DNA of 64,000 nucleotides from Urechis unicinctus (GCA_034190875.2 CM067348.1:11937935-12001934), one strand, 5' to 3'; positions 22,730-34,743 are shown, numbered from the stretch's first letter. Translations and numbers: made by a program. The notes: a model not told the origin generated them from the sequence alone.

Positions 22730-23715
22730 TATTATACACCCAACAAATTAATGTACTCATATTCACAAGGTCAATCACAGGCTCATTTCAACCACAACTT
22801 CATGGTTACCTCATCCTCACAATATCCTCAACCTAATGATAACCTCGATTTTGTTAACGCAAACCGCATATTGACATCATGTTAAACTTATATTGAACAC
22901 AGAATTTTGAAAATCCTCCAGCCTCTTGTAAATAACAACTCCTCTTTAACAACAGCCCCATGTTTACATAAGCCTCATGTAGACATCCACCTGATGCAAA
23001 CTACAATTCACGCGAACCTCAACCTCATATGGGATATTAACCATAACAACGCCTCCCCTAATGTGCACCTCGAGCTAACTTTCCACTTCCGAACTATAGA
23101 CACTTTAATCTTATGAATACCAACACCAAACGTACACCTCTACATCATGCACACTCAAGCTGTGTGCGCACCTCAACCTGATGTAAACTTACCCTCCGCG
23201 TACGCCTCAATCTCGTATATAATCCCACCGCGTACACCTCAAACTTAACCTCATTAACACTTCAACCCATTCTGACCCACGGAGCCAACTCGCCGATGAC
23301 CTCTTCCGAAGTAATTTTATGAGCCGAAGAAGAGTTCATGACCTTTGATGATGACTCCAACCAAGCGAAAACCTCAACCTCATGTACATTCCCACCGCGC
23401 GTACACCTTAACTTCATGAACATTACCATCGCACGTACACCTCAACCTCATGTATTCTCTCTTGGCGCGTCCACCTCTACCTCATGTATTCTCTCTTGGC
23501 GCGTCCACCTCTACCTCATGTATTCTCTCTTGGCGCGTCCACCTCTACCTCATGTATTTTCTCTTGGCGTGTCCACCTCAACCTCATGCATACTCTCTTG
23601 GGGCGTCCACCTCTACCTCATGTATTTTCTCTTGGCGCGTCCACCTCAACCTCATGCATTCTCTCTTGACGCGTACACCTCAACCTCATGTATTCTCTCT
23701 TGGCGTGTCTACCTC
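22730..23715. repeat. 34-bp minisatellite with a long decayed flank
   Basis: The core at 23435-23710 has eight well-preserved copies of a 34-bp unit, containing gcgtccacctctacctcatg and tattctctcttg. To its left, from about 22730, the spacing of cctcaacctcatg-like blocks continues in increasingly diverged form. This indicates an old array whose right end was recently re-amplified. Open frames in the core are artefacts. Confidence 0.9.
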
Positions 23716-23793
23716 AGACTGGTGCAGTTGCTAGAACCAACCAATCTGTTAGATCTTGGTGTTGGTATCGTATAGACCATGTAGAAGAAGGAA

Positions 23794-24362
23794 ATGTCCG
23801 AGAAAGAAATAGAAGAGATCCGGGCCCTGCGTGGAATCTCCACTGGAGACGAGATCCGAAAAAAGTACGGCATAGGCACCACCAGGCTGTACAAGATATG
23901 GGCGAATGGGGGCGAGCAGGAGGTTCCCAGTGGGAGCGAGCCGGAGATGCCCAATGAGGATATGTCGCAAAAGATAGAGAAAAAGGTGGAGGAGTCCGCG
24001 AGACTGGTGGAGGGCCCAGGGCTGGGGCGGGTCACCTCTGGTGGCTTAGAGGAGGATCTTAGGCCCTCTAGGGTTGGGGCTGGTGGGGGGCCCAGTCTAT
24101 ACGATTTGTTGTATACTCTGCAGTGGGTGAAAAAAAGGTGGATGGGTTAGAGAGAAAGGTGAACGCCTTTGCGGCAGATGTGGAGGAGGAAATAGACGAC
24201 AACTTGGAGAACGATATAGAAGAGGTTGGAGCCAATCTAGGAACTATTGCGGACCAGGCCACGTTTTCGACAAGATTGCAATTGGCGGGATATGCAGGAT
24301 TTGCCGCATTGCTTGCATGGAAGGTCTGGAAAATCACAAAAAGCCACATTGAATCCGCATCG
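23794..24362 (+). pseudogene. Element accessory protein with HTH-like N-terminus and a C-terminal membrane segment, frame-broken
   Basis: The first frame (23794-24150) begins SEKEIEEIRALRG and contains GDEIRKKYGIGTTRLYKIW, which looks like a short helix-turn-helix, then acidic and Gly-rich linkers. The second frame (24123-24362) continues with KKVDGLERKVNAFAADVEEE, an acidic coiled-coil-like part, and a hydrophobic segment LQLAGYAGFAALLAWKVW that could span a membrane. The frames meet at an A7 run (24130-24136), so a single indel there likely split one gene of about 190 residues. The second frame runs without a stop into the polymerase copy that follows, a fusion created by deletion. I do not recognise the family; its place next to the polymerase suggests a virus-like element gene. 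Confidence 0.5.
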
Positions 24363-25957
24363 AATTTCCTAGAGCGATGCTTGCATGGTTATATCACGGA
24401 GAAACTGATCAACAAGCACAAGCCTGAGTGTGTGGGGATAGGTCAAACTGCCGTCCGAGTAGACATGCCCGAGGAAGGAAAAAACATCTTATCCTTCCAG
24501 AACTGGCAGAAGCAGCTCCCCGCTCCATTTATCATCTACGCCGACTTTGAGGCACTTACGGTTAAACTTCCTGGCCCTGCTCTTGATTCTATTAAGAGCA
24601 ACACTCAGAGAACAAAGGAACATGAGCCGTGTGGTTACAGTTATGTGGTTGTTCAGTGTGACGGTAAGACCGAACCCCCTGTGGTTTACAGAGGAAGCGA
24701 TGCTGTGGAGAAGTTCTTACAGGCTATGCAGCAGGAGGAGCAAAAGATCAAAGCAGTTCTATCCAAGCCTGTCCCCATGCGCATGTCGCGAGAGGACAAA
24801 AGAGTGCATAAAGAGGCTACCCATTGTCATGTGTGTAAAAAGGAACTGGGTCCGCGATCACTGCCATATAATTGGTATGCACAGAGGACCGGCCCACAAC
24901 GCCTGCAACCTAAAGCTGCGGTTGAACCCTAAACAACGCCCGTACCTGTGGTGTTCCATAACCTACGGGGCTATGACTCCCATCTCTTGATGCAGGCCAT
25001 GAGCAAAGTGGAGGGGAACATCAACTGTATCCCAAACAATATGGAGAAATATATTTCCCTGTCGCTTGGACAGTTGCGCTTCATTGATAGTGCACAGTTT
25101 CTCCTGGCCTCGCTCGACAAGCTGGTGTCTGCTAACAACCCAGATGCCTTTGATGTGACGGCGGAATCTGATCCAGACCAGATGAAGCGGCAGTTGCTCT
25201 TGCGCAAGGGAGTATATCCCTACGAGTTCATGGATGGCTGGAATAAGTTTGATGCTCCACTGCCTCCGACCCATGAGTTCTAAAGCAAGCTCTCTGAGCA
25301 GGGTATATCTGCTGCAGATTATGAACACGCCCAGAAAGTCTGGAACGCGTTCGGTTGCAAAAACATGGAGGACTACCATGACCTTTACTTACTGCTCCTG
25401 GCCGATGTGTTTAAAACATTCCGGAAAATCTGTCTTAAGCAGTACTGGTTGGATCCGGCCCACTACTATACCAGCCCCGGTTCGTCGTGGGATGCGCTTC
25501 TAAAGAGCACAGGGGTGGAACTCGAGCTTTTCACCGATTATGACAAGCACATCTTTATTGAGAAGGGGCTGCGCGGTGGGATAAGTATGGTGTCGCACCG
25601 CCACGCTAAAGCGGACAACCCATACGAGGAGGGCTTTGAGCAGGATAGGCCAGCGAGCTATATCCAGTACCTCGATGCCAACAACCTGTATGGGTGGGCG
25701 ATGAGCCAAGCCCTACCTACTTAGGGTATTGAGTGGGTGGAACGGCCTGAGAACCGAGAGATCCAGGAGCATCCCGATGATGCTGAAACGGGTTATATAA
25801 TTGAGGTTGACTTGGAGTATCCTGCTGCGCTTCATGACGAACACAACGATTACCCCCTAGCGCCAGAGCGGCTTATTGTGCAAAACGACTGGTCGTCGGA
25901 CTACCAGAAGGATCTCCTAGGTGCATTGGGGAGCACCGGAAATGGAGTTGAAAAGCT
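24363..25957 (+). pseudogene. Family B DNA polymerase of virus-like element, copy 2, truncated both ends
   Basis: This copy is homologous to 940-2528 of copy 1. It begins at the Cys-containing ERCLHGYI segment, includes Exo I YADFEAL near 24538 and Exo II FHNLRGYDSHLL near 24951, and ends soon after motif A DANNLYGW near 25676. Motifs B and C are absent. Exo III is damaged: relative to copy 1, twelve bases encoding the four residues that include the catalytic Asp are missing near 25390. Other lesions are a frameshift near 24850, another near 24935, TAA at 25281-25283 (the same codon as in copy 1) and TAG near 25722. The N-terminal domain is missing because of the fusion at about 24360. The right end joins NLR sequence at 25955-25961. 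Confidence 0.88.
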
Positions 25958-28611
25958 GGTGAGGTTGTGGAGATGTTCCACGTTCTCAGCCAATTTTGCA
26001 GCCGTCTCCTCATCCACAAACATCCTCCCCAGCGCTGTCGCAAGCGAACAGTACCTCATATTGCGGATGCCGCTGACATCTAATGAGCGGATCGTCTGTG
26101 TTGCCGTCATGTCTTATAAGTTGATCGGCCAGCATGAGCTGCTTACTGCTGTCCGACGTCAGCCACCTTGTTCTCATCACACGTTGTAACAAACACAAGG
26201 CCGAATTAACACTCAACACACAATGTATCACATACATACAGACTTAATGTGAATAAACTGCTAATCATCACAAAATAATTATCCTCAGCTTCATTACTTT
26301 TATAAATTCAAATCACACAGAATGACAGTATTAGTAGTAAAATTATCAACAATAGACTAGTTATTCGAACCTTGTGTATAGAAGAGGATTATCCAAATCA
26401 ATGGAGGTGTTAATTAAGGGAGGCTGGAAAACAGATGGTGATGTTGAGTGGGAACGAGTTGATAATTGTTGGGGCAACTTTTATAAATGATCATAATCAA
26501 GTTGAGTAAGGATTAATTTTCACATAAAATCGAATATTCAATGAGGCAACAATCGATAGTAAAGCATGTTGATATGATATTTATTTTTGTATTTAATATG
26601 TGAAATCATAAGACGCTTTCAGGATAGATGGAACCGAATATCTAAACGAACTCAACTGAATCTAATGGGGATAAGTTAATGACATTGACGTAAATATATT
26701 TAATAGACCATTTACGATCTAAAGTGTTGAATTCTCAGCGCCTTATCATTGCATTAAATTTGGTTCTGAACATTGGCAATCACTTGATTTAACGTTTCCT
26801 TAATGCCTAATAGCCCCTGCATTGGTCGTTTCTATAGAGAATAGGATCACGCGATCTGCTGTTTCGCGCCAACTGTGGCATTAGGGGGTATTTCAAAAAG
26901 CCACGATCTTTGGCACGCGTGCGTCCACGGCACCTGAGTTGTATTATAATTTGAATCCTTGAAATATACTTTCTTTTATTCCGATGTTTGTGTGAAAATT
27001 TGCTCACAAGATTGTAATATGATGGAGAGTCACAGAAGTTTTATTTAGAAGATTTATATAGCGTGAGAAGCGCAACGATTAGTTCGCGGATTGATTGTTG
27101 TGGTGTGTGTGTGTGTGTGGGGTGGGGGGGGGGGGGGTGGTCTTTGGGGCTTAATTATCATAATTTACCTGGCATAAAAGGCAAAGAGGAACTTTAAATC
27201 CGCGTTGTTAAACGCAGGTTTAAAATCCGATGGCTTCGAATTTCTTTTTATAATAAAAGGGCAACGCGATCATCAAAGGTCAAAATCGATCGTCGACTTT
27301 CAACCAGCTTTTACATAGTCAATTTAAGTGTATAACAGAATACGAATGACATTTCGCCGGCGAGTTACTTTATTTTTTTATACGGTAAAAATAAGGTCTG
27401 ACTGGTTTAAATTTTTGAAAAAACTTCAATTAGATCAACCGAAACTAACCTAGAATACTGCGCAGCTATTCCCACTGGGACACATTATTTACCCAGACGG
27501 TCAGTATATCTTCATGTACGGTACTCTGACCTCCATTCAATGACTGACTTCGGGTGTCTTACAATTTAGGGTTGATAAATACCACATGCAAGACTCCTAC
27601 AACCAACCTGGCCTTTGTAGAGATTACTTCTGAAAAAAACAAAAATAACATTCTTACCATCAGGTCTGCGATTAGCTCCCATTGCTGGCTTTCAGCAACA
27701 ATACGTTGGCAGAATTCCTCCCCACCTCGCAACAGCCTCCTCTTGCTCCCCAGCACTGCACGAACAACGACCTGCGTCAGTTTCTTCAAGTCCTTCTCCT
27801 CACCCACTTCGTTAATAACGTACTCGAGCATCCTTCCGCTCTTTATGCTGCCCAAGATCCCCACTACATAAGTAAGCACGAGGTCGTGTCTGTAAGGTAT
27901 ACATAAGACGCGTAGATCTATAAATACCTGTTTGACAACAAGCATTATGGCATACATGGGTTTATAATGATTCACAAGAGCCAGTGTTTACTAGGAGATC
28001 AGGTCATACGATCATCACCACCGATGCATTAGGCAGTTGTAACAGCATCAACACCACTCACCTTTATATATCCAGTTACTATGTAAGGGAACTACATATC
28101 AAATGTAGACATGAATTACCTGCCGTCGTTGGCCGCCACAAGCTTCAAGATCTGTTGTTCCTCCACTCCTAGAGCCGCCAGTGACTCTAGGATCGATTGG
28201 TGAGGTACTAATAGGATGCTGTCAGACACGCCATCCTTGGTTAGAACCTGCTCGCTGAATACACCAGTTGCGACGCAATCCACTACCGATATCCCCGCCT
28301 TCTCAAGATCCTTACTTGTCATTTCAGTTTTAATTGCACCCTCCCGGCAAAGCAGCTCCGCAACGAGTTTACACAGCTTATGCAAATTCTTGCCTTGTTT
28401 TTCCAAATCCGTCGTACCTCCGTGGTCTTTATGAAGCTTCGTCTTCACCAACGTGTCAATAAGTGACATTGATAGTTCAGTGCGGCTTTGTAAGAGCCAA
28501 TCATCTGTATGTTGAGCGTCCTTCACACGCAGTACGAATGTGGCAGCGTGTAGCGGAGTGAGGAGAAGAGATTGGATGTCTACATGTGTCGCCAGGAAAT
28601 TTGTACCTCTT
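25955..28611 (-). pseudogene. Partial duplicate of the NLR gene (LRR start, helical exon, part of NACHT exon)
   Basis: The minus strand repeats parts of 14339-17575. The stretch 25962-26190 matches the start of the LRR exon, with frameshifts. 27658-27889 matches the helical exon with both splice signals. 28120-28611 matches the C-terminal part of the NACHT exon, including HVDQ-independent segments such as SLLLTPLHAATFVLRV and the C-terminal SILESLAALGVEE, with a 9-bp deletion near 28420. The Walker motifs, the CARD-like domains and most LRRs are absent. The left edge is fused to polymerase copy 2, and the right edge stops abruptly inside the NACHT exon near 28611. It cannot encode a functional receptor. 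Confidence 0.85.
27658..27889 (-). pseudogene. Duplicate of the NLR helical exon
   Basis: This 232-base block is nearly identical to 16292-16523. It preserves the donor-side ATG/GTAAG and the acceptor-side TTACAG, and its frame is open. Differences cluster in the Glu-rich part (EVGEEKDLKKL here). It is an intact exon stranded within a truncated gene copy. Confidence 0.8.
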
Positions 28612-29392
28612 TGATATACCCATATAAACTGTGCGTTTGAGGCGATATGGGAAAAAGACCGAGCTTTTTCTCGAGCTGTGATTGGCTGAGCGTAGGGTGC
28701 CATGCGATAAGACTATTGAACAAATATTTACTGTTTTATTTTATAAGCGATCGAAAATATGACTCTGTGGAAATTTGTTTTCCAACTCAAAGCCTTTTGA
28801 AAACGACGAATATTTTGATAGAATATGTCAATTATCAAAGTTTGATAATTGATTCAGCTTTCAGAAAATGTCAATTTTTTTACAATCGTACGATAATTAG
28901 TGAATTAATTGCGAAATAAAATAGTTTAGAGATTTTGGCTGCCCGAAATGTTCAACCTGCTAGAATTTTTTAGAGATGCATTATTTACAAACACATATTT
29001 AGAAAAAGTTTGCAATTACATTACAATTTCAAAATATGTAAACTGTTTAAAAATCTATTTCTAAAGCATGGAGGTAGTAATCATTGAACTTGTGTCAATT
29101 TTGAAAACTTTGATGCTTTCATAACCGGAAGTGACGGCATCGACATCCATGAAATCTAAGGATACGACTAAAGCTGTCATGGAGAACATGTGATCCGATC
29201 GCTATTACCATCGGACATGTATTGACGGTTCTATAGGCGCTCAAAATATTCATGAAACTTTTGCTGACATTTTGCCCGATACCACGATTTTTCGATGTGG
29301 GGCGCTTGGGAAAACTGTCAGTTACAAGTCCTTATATATTAAGAAGTCCTTATATATTTAGAAAAAGTTTACAATTAGATTGAGCTAAAAAA
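28612..29392. other. AT-rich DNA, no gene
   Basis: After the NLR breakpoint the sequence is AT-rich, without a frame of interest. I see no repeat unit of note. Confidence 0.5.
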
Positions 29393-29530
29393 TGATTGTG
29401 ATGAAATTAGCAACAGAGCCATGGTCACCTAGCGATTGTGGTGAATTTAGCAACAGAGCCATGGTCACCTAGCGATTGTGGTGAACTTTGCAACAGAGCC
29501 ATGGTCACCTAGCGATTGTGGTGAACTTTG
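29393..29530. repeat. 45-bp tandem repeat, about three copies
   Basis: The unit contains gcaacagagccatggtcacc and tagcgattgtggtgaa, and repeats with few differences. Confidence 0.9.
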
Positions 29531-29599
29531 AAACATCGGCTGTATATTCGGTTGATGAACCAAGTAACAGAGCGATGGGCAGTTAGTTATCTCTTTATC

Positions 29600-30365
29600 T
29601 TCTCTCTTCCTCATCATTCTATCTACCTACCATTTCTCCCTCTGCTCTTCTTCTACCCGCCGCTTCTCCGTCAACCATCCACCTACTTTCCATGTCTCCT
29701 TCATCCCTCTTTCTACCTTCCTTCTGACCCTCATTCCTTTTATCTATCATCCTGCTCTCCTTCATCCTTCTATCAGCCGTCCGTCAACCCTCCACCTACC
29801 TTCCGTGTCTCCCTCATCCCTCTATCTACCGCCATCGTCTCCCTCATCACTATATCAACCATCCTCCTTTCCTTTATCCCTCTATCTACCGTCCTCCTCT
29901 CCCTCATCACTGTATCTACCGTCCTCCTCTCCCTCAACCCTCTTTCTACCGTCCTCCTTTCTCTTATCCCTCTGCCCACTGTCCTAGTTCCCCTCATCCC
30001 TCTATATACCGTCCTGCTCTCCCTCGTCCCTCTATTTACCGTCCTCCTCTCCCTCATCCCTCTATCTACCGCCCTCGTCCTCCTCACCCCGTCCTACTCT
30101 CCCTGATTCCTCTAATCTATCATCCTGCACTCCCTCATCCCTCTGTCAGCTGTCCTCGTCTCCCACAACCCTATACCAACAGTCCGCGTCTCCCTCATAA
30201 CTCTATCTACTTCCTCGTCTCCCTCAACCCTATACCAACAGTCCTCGTCTCCCTCATCCCTCTATCTACCGTCCTCCTCTCCCTCATCACTCTATCTACC
30301 GTCCTCCTCTCCCTCATCCCTCTATCTACCTAGTCTCCCTCATCCCTCTATCTTCCTATCATGTA
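29600..30365. repeat. C/T-rich minisatellite, about 30-bp unit (CCCTCATCCCTCTATCTACC type)
   Basis: The array consists of ccctcatccctctatctacc plus gtcctcctct in variant forms, degenerate at the left and regular from 29800. The 192-codon plus frame and the Arg-rich minus frame are artefacts of the 30-bp period. Confidence 0.92.
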
Positions 30366-30705
30366 TCCCTCTTCTCTCTGTGTATCTACCCATATCCATC
30401 TTCTATGTATCTGCCTGCATCATCACTTCAGGCAGCAGATACAGTCGCCATCTCCTCGTCTCTCTTTCGTTCCCAGTATATATCTTGTGTTCGCTTCCTG
30501 TCGACAATGCAAACTTCAAGCTATTGTTGGTTCTCTTCCTGCCGTAGCATAAATGGCATGGTTTTTTCGTTAACCGCTGTATCAGAGATGGGTGAATCCC
30601 GGCTCTTGACCTCTTTGAGCAAAATAATTAGCTGCATCTCTAATAAAATTAGACAAAGCATCTCTAATGAAATTAGACAAAGCATCTCCAAAACAACATC
30701 CTTCG

Positions 30706-31165
30706 TTATGAGGCTGTACATCTGTATAGAATTCGCCTCTGAACTGATGAAAGTTCGTTTTCATAGCAGAATTTTTTCACATCATTTGTTGCATAGAATG
30801 AATGGCTGCCGTATACAACTGAATATGTGTGGCTTACGCCGGTTTTTTCTAGCGCTATTGCCAGTGCGTTATTTATTTCTCCCGCCCCATCTACTGCTGC
30901 GTCTAATGATATACAGCCTAAATCTCTTGGTAAAACATCAATAAGCTCCTTAAAATAGGTCAGAGCCATTACTCAAACCGTCTGCGCCTTCATCGGTTCG
31001 ATGGCGTTTCCCATCAGTACTATCATCGTCGTCGTCGTCGTCACTATCACGTGGATGGCCAGCTTGTCCAGATGGTAAGTGCTCAAGGTCATTTCGAATA
31101 AAGTAGGATCGGTATAAATATGGAGGCCTGTCAGATACTACTCTGATTTCAATGTTGTGCGCCAA
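30706..31165 (-). CDS. Unrecognised gene fragment with an Asp run
   Basis: Two overlapping minus frames may belong to one gene. The first (30950-31165) reads from NIEIRVVSDRPPYLYRSYFI to a run of seven Asp followed by basic residues. The second (30706-30969) reads ELIDVLPRDLGCISLDAAV and on to a Cys- and Arg-containing end. Composition looks protein-like rather than repetitive. There is no family match from memory and no clear splice site, and the frames are out of phase. It could equally be transposon-derived or random. Confidence is low. Confidence 0.2.
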
Positions 31166-31935
31166 GATCCTAGCTGCTTATGGGTGTTACCAGTCTGGTG
31201 TAGTTCGCCTCCGTGGGCTCCTTTGCTGTGGTGTCACATGTCGCTATGTTAAGTGCATAAGTGCTCTACTTCAATTTCACACTGTATCCGCAAGTCCCCC
31301 ACAAGTGATAGGTCTGCTGATGCGAAACAAGAGGGTGGTGGGGGGGGGGGGGGGGGGGGGTTATTGAGATTGTTGTTAATGTTGTGAAAGGTCGTTGAGT
31401 TTCGCGCCCATCTTCTGTTACCGTGGGTCGTAGTCATATTTTAAAGCAGTTTTTTTACGCTTTAATTGTCAGCCAATAGCGCGCGGAAAGTTAGTCCCTA
31501 GCCCGTTGGCTGCGGGCCCTGTTTACATGTAAATGATATTCAATAGTCGCGCTTAGGGCGAGAAGCGTAGCGGAACCCCTGGAATCTGGGACGCAGCTTA
31601 GTGGAAAGTGATAAGTATGACTTTGAGAGAGGTCTTCAACATCCTATTCAGCTACTGTCCCACGTGGACACAATGCAATGTCAGTCAAGGTTATGTTAGC
31701 GTGCTACGTGTTGCTTGGGATGACGGTCATGAACTTAGTGGTGCGCGTGGATGGATTGCTATTTATAACTCACAACTGTCATGCCCCCCACCCAATTCTT
31801 CTTACCAGTTTATCTTAATGCATTTTCTCACCCGTTGCTTTGGGTATTTCTTCTAAAATTGCTGGGGTTAGATAGCTGGAAGTATCCACTTGACTTTTGG
31901 AAGTCGTGTGCTTTAAATATTTTAGGGTCATCTTG

Positions 31936-31968
<33 letters not shown>
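31166..31968. other. No gene; poly-G and (CT)n tracts
   Basis: A G-rich tract lies at 31336-31360 and a (TC)n tract at 31940-31969. The latter abuts the TTAA-flanked element. No coding signal was seen. Confidence 0.5.
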
Positions 31969-31973
<5 letters not shown>

Positions 31974-33904
31974 GAGACTGTTCAGCCGCATATAAGGCAA
32001 TCAGGGATCATTTCGTTATTACATTACTACGATTAACGCAGACGTAAGAAATTTGTGCCACAGAGTTTACATGATGGAAATTATGTTGATAAGTTTTTAA
32101 CATTATAATTTGACTGGAAATATTCATGATCTACTGTGGAAATCTGTTTTATTCAGTTATGTCGTTCCATCGATAACCCCAGCAAACAATTTACGTACTA
32201 AATACGTTGTCATTACGAAGTTGTTTGGTAGTGGTTACGTAGTGTTTATACGTTATGATTACGTAAAAGTGTGGTCTACCAGAAACGTTTTAACTACGTA
32301 GTAAAAATACGTAGTGAAATTACCATTCCACAACCTATCTGGGATTTTTGGCACCTGTATGCTACCTTCTCACTACGTTATCAGTGAAACGTTTTAACTA
32401 CGTAGTTAAAATACGTTGTGAAATAACCAATCCCCAACTTATTTTGGCACCTGTATGTTACCTTCTCGTTTTTAATTGACAGCAAAAATGCAATTCAAAA
32501 CAAAATAGGATGAGCAAAATGTATTTATTATACAAAAAATTAGTCAAATTTGCTGGTTCTCCTCAGAATCAGAAGTTTCCATTGCCGGAAGAGAGGGGCT
32601 TGCTTTAATATTTTTCGATGTAGAGGCTCTTGCCTGTCAACACATTGGATAGAAGGTTATGTAATAAGTGGATATATTTTACAGATTTATAAAACAGTAC
32701 AATTTTATAATTCATATCACATTATTGCTTAAAATGAGAAAAACCCACAGTATTCATTTTAGGGAGGAACCCTAATCACTCTCTACTAAAAACAAATGCT
32801 ATACTTGGGTATCCAATAAGCAACTGGCACTCTAATATAGAGCTGCCCTTTTAAATCAATACTTTGTGATATCTGATAGTATTCAACTTAATAATGGCAT
32901 ACTACAAACTCCCCTATCTCAAATCACTTACTAACTCTAACCTCACCCACCCACACTTCTTGATAACTTGCTAAATCCAATAGGACCCCGCTGCTATTTG
33001 CATACCGTAATTCGCATCAGTATAGTTACATGGAAGAGATATCCACCGCGCTTGCTCGGTGCATGTTTTAAGGTTTCGGCTATCTGCCTGTCAATTTCGT
33101 CCGCCAGATATAGGGTGGATTCTTCTGCAAGCCTCTGTTTTCACCGATGAGAGAACAATAGAGAGACATATTTTCAGAATACATAATAAGACACAGAGTT
33201 TGAGTTTGCTGACTGATAATGATGAAGCTTGATCACAAAACAGATCATCCATTCTCTGCACTAACATTATGGGTTGTATACATCCTGTATATGGCGGGAC
33301 ATAGGGCAAGTTGCTCAAATGCTCTCTTGTTCTTCCTGCCCTTTATATTGTATTGCCCCCAGAGGTGAAAGGTTCCCACCTTCCTCAACATTCTTCGGAC
33401 CGAATCCCCCACATTATGCCCACGTAATGCGCTCAGCATGGAAACCTGCCGAAGGAACATAGGCTAGCTGTTTATTTGCGCTTTAAACTTAAATACAGGA
33501 TCCACACAGGAAAAGTTAATTGATTTAACGGTGCCTCCCTAAAACGGTGCCTCCCGTACGGTGCCTCCCTTAAACCATGAACCACACGAATGTTAGCTGT
33601 AAATCATAACGCGCTCTGAATTTACCTCGCTATCGATGTGTATTCTTCCGCTTTAGTAACATAATGTTGATTTCATAAAATCATCACTCATTCAAGTTGT
33701 GGGCATAATTGTGCACACATTAGACCGACAAGCAGGAAGGGTAACGTCCGACAACATAAATGGCGACAGCCGAAGTGAGGATCTTTTTTCTGAGACTACA
33801 GCGCCGCGTAGCGACTGAAAGTCTGAAAACTTAAAACTTAAGGTTTCTAAGGTGCGGTTGCCAAGCAACCTCGTTTCAAATATGGGGCTGAACAGTCTCT
33901 TTAA
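31969..33904. mobile_element. Non-autonomous DNA transposon with TTAA target duplication
   Basis: The body 31973-33900 starts AGAGACTGTTCAGCC and ends with its exact reverse complement. The match continues through CATAT with one difference, giving about 21-bp terminal inverted repeats. TTAA lies directly outside each end (31969-31972 and 33901-33904). TTAA duplication is the hallmark of piggyBac-type insertion, although these termini do not begin with the usual CCC. The 1.9-kb interior shows no transposase frame. It contains the 105-bp tandem duplication at 32282-32470. Confidence 0.75.
32282..32470. repeat. Two tandem copies of a roughly 105-bp unit with TACGTAGT motifs
   Basis: Each copy begins aaacgttttaactacgtagt, continues with a second taYgt palindrome-like block, and ends ggcacctgtatgYtaccttc. 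The copies differ at several sites. They lie inside the TTAA-flanked element. Confidence 0.75.
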
Positions 33905-34430
33905 GGTCACTTTTGTGCTCAAACATTCCGACTAAAGAGTGATATATGCTCAGCATTAGGCTGGACTCCAGACAGGTATCGAATAGTTACAGTCTGATAC
34001 CGAGGCGCCATCTGTCGACGAGCGCTACAGAAGGTACCCAGTACATGGTAGCAGCTAATGACCATATGTTGCACTCTGCATTTATCGAACAAAATATAGC
34101 AATGATGAATGGTGTTTTATTTCCTGCCTCGTCGTCAAATCGAGGCCATGTAGCATTACATATTCATTGTGACTCGAGTCCGACATTTCCTGTTCCGTTG
34201 AAACTAACTAGATAAATTTGCTCACAGGTGCTCTGCTCCCTATTCCAAGCTTCCAAGCGGCGCTTGGAAGCCTGGCATTAGGAAATCGAACGCCTGTGGA
34301 TATGCTAATTACCAAAGCAAGAGCTATAAAAGTGTAACTTCGGCCCGGAAATTATATTTCATGATCTTCTTGGTAATAAGGTTTGGTTCCAATGTTTGAT
34401 GATGGGTGAAATAGGCACCAAAGTAGTGTA
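33905..34430. other. No gene recognised
   Basis: A short palindrome (ccaagcggcgcttgg near 34253) is present. An 89-codon frame at 33946-34215 has no recognisable features. Confidence 0.4.
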
Positions 34431-34435
34431 AGTTG

Positions 34436-34743
34436 AGTAGTATAGGTAATAGCGGTTCCAGTCCACACCTCCAAATAGAGACCCAACCCACCAACGATAA
34501 GGAATCCCCCCACTTCAGAGCATCAATTACCCACTATTCCCATTTCTTTTCGGGTCCTAAGGTCTCAAGAGCTGCCAATAGCTGGCCAAGGATTAAAGCT
34601 GCTACCTTATCAGTAGGCTGTGAGTCGCAGGGTTAGGGGCAGCCATGAGTCACAACGAAATCACAGGGGAACCACCATTACCTATACTACTAAAGCTGTG
34701 ACCCTCTCAGCAGGCCATGAAGCACAGGGGAAGGGGCAGCCAT
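34436..34743 (+). repeat. Left terminal inverted repeat
   Basis: This repeat pairs with 36060-36361. It begins AGTAGTATAGG, and its inner margin contains CCTATACTACT at 34681-34691. Confidence 0.9.

Noticed and set aside
29528..30106. 192-codon Leu/Ser/Pro frame and Arg-rich minus frame
   Set aside because: A 30-bp C/T-rich repeat produces them; no non-periodic domain.
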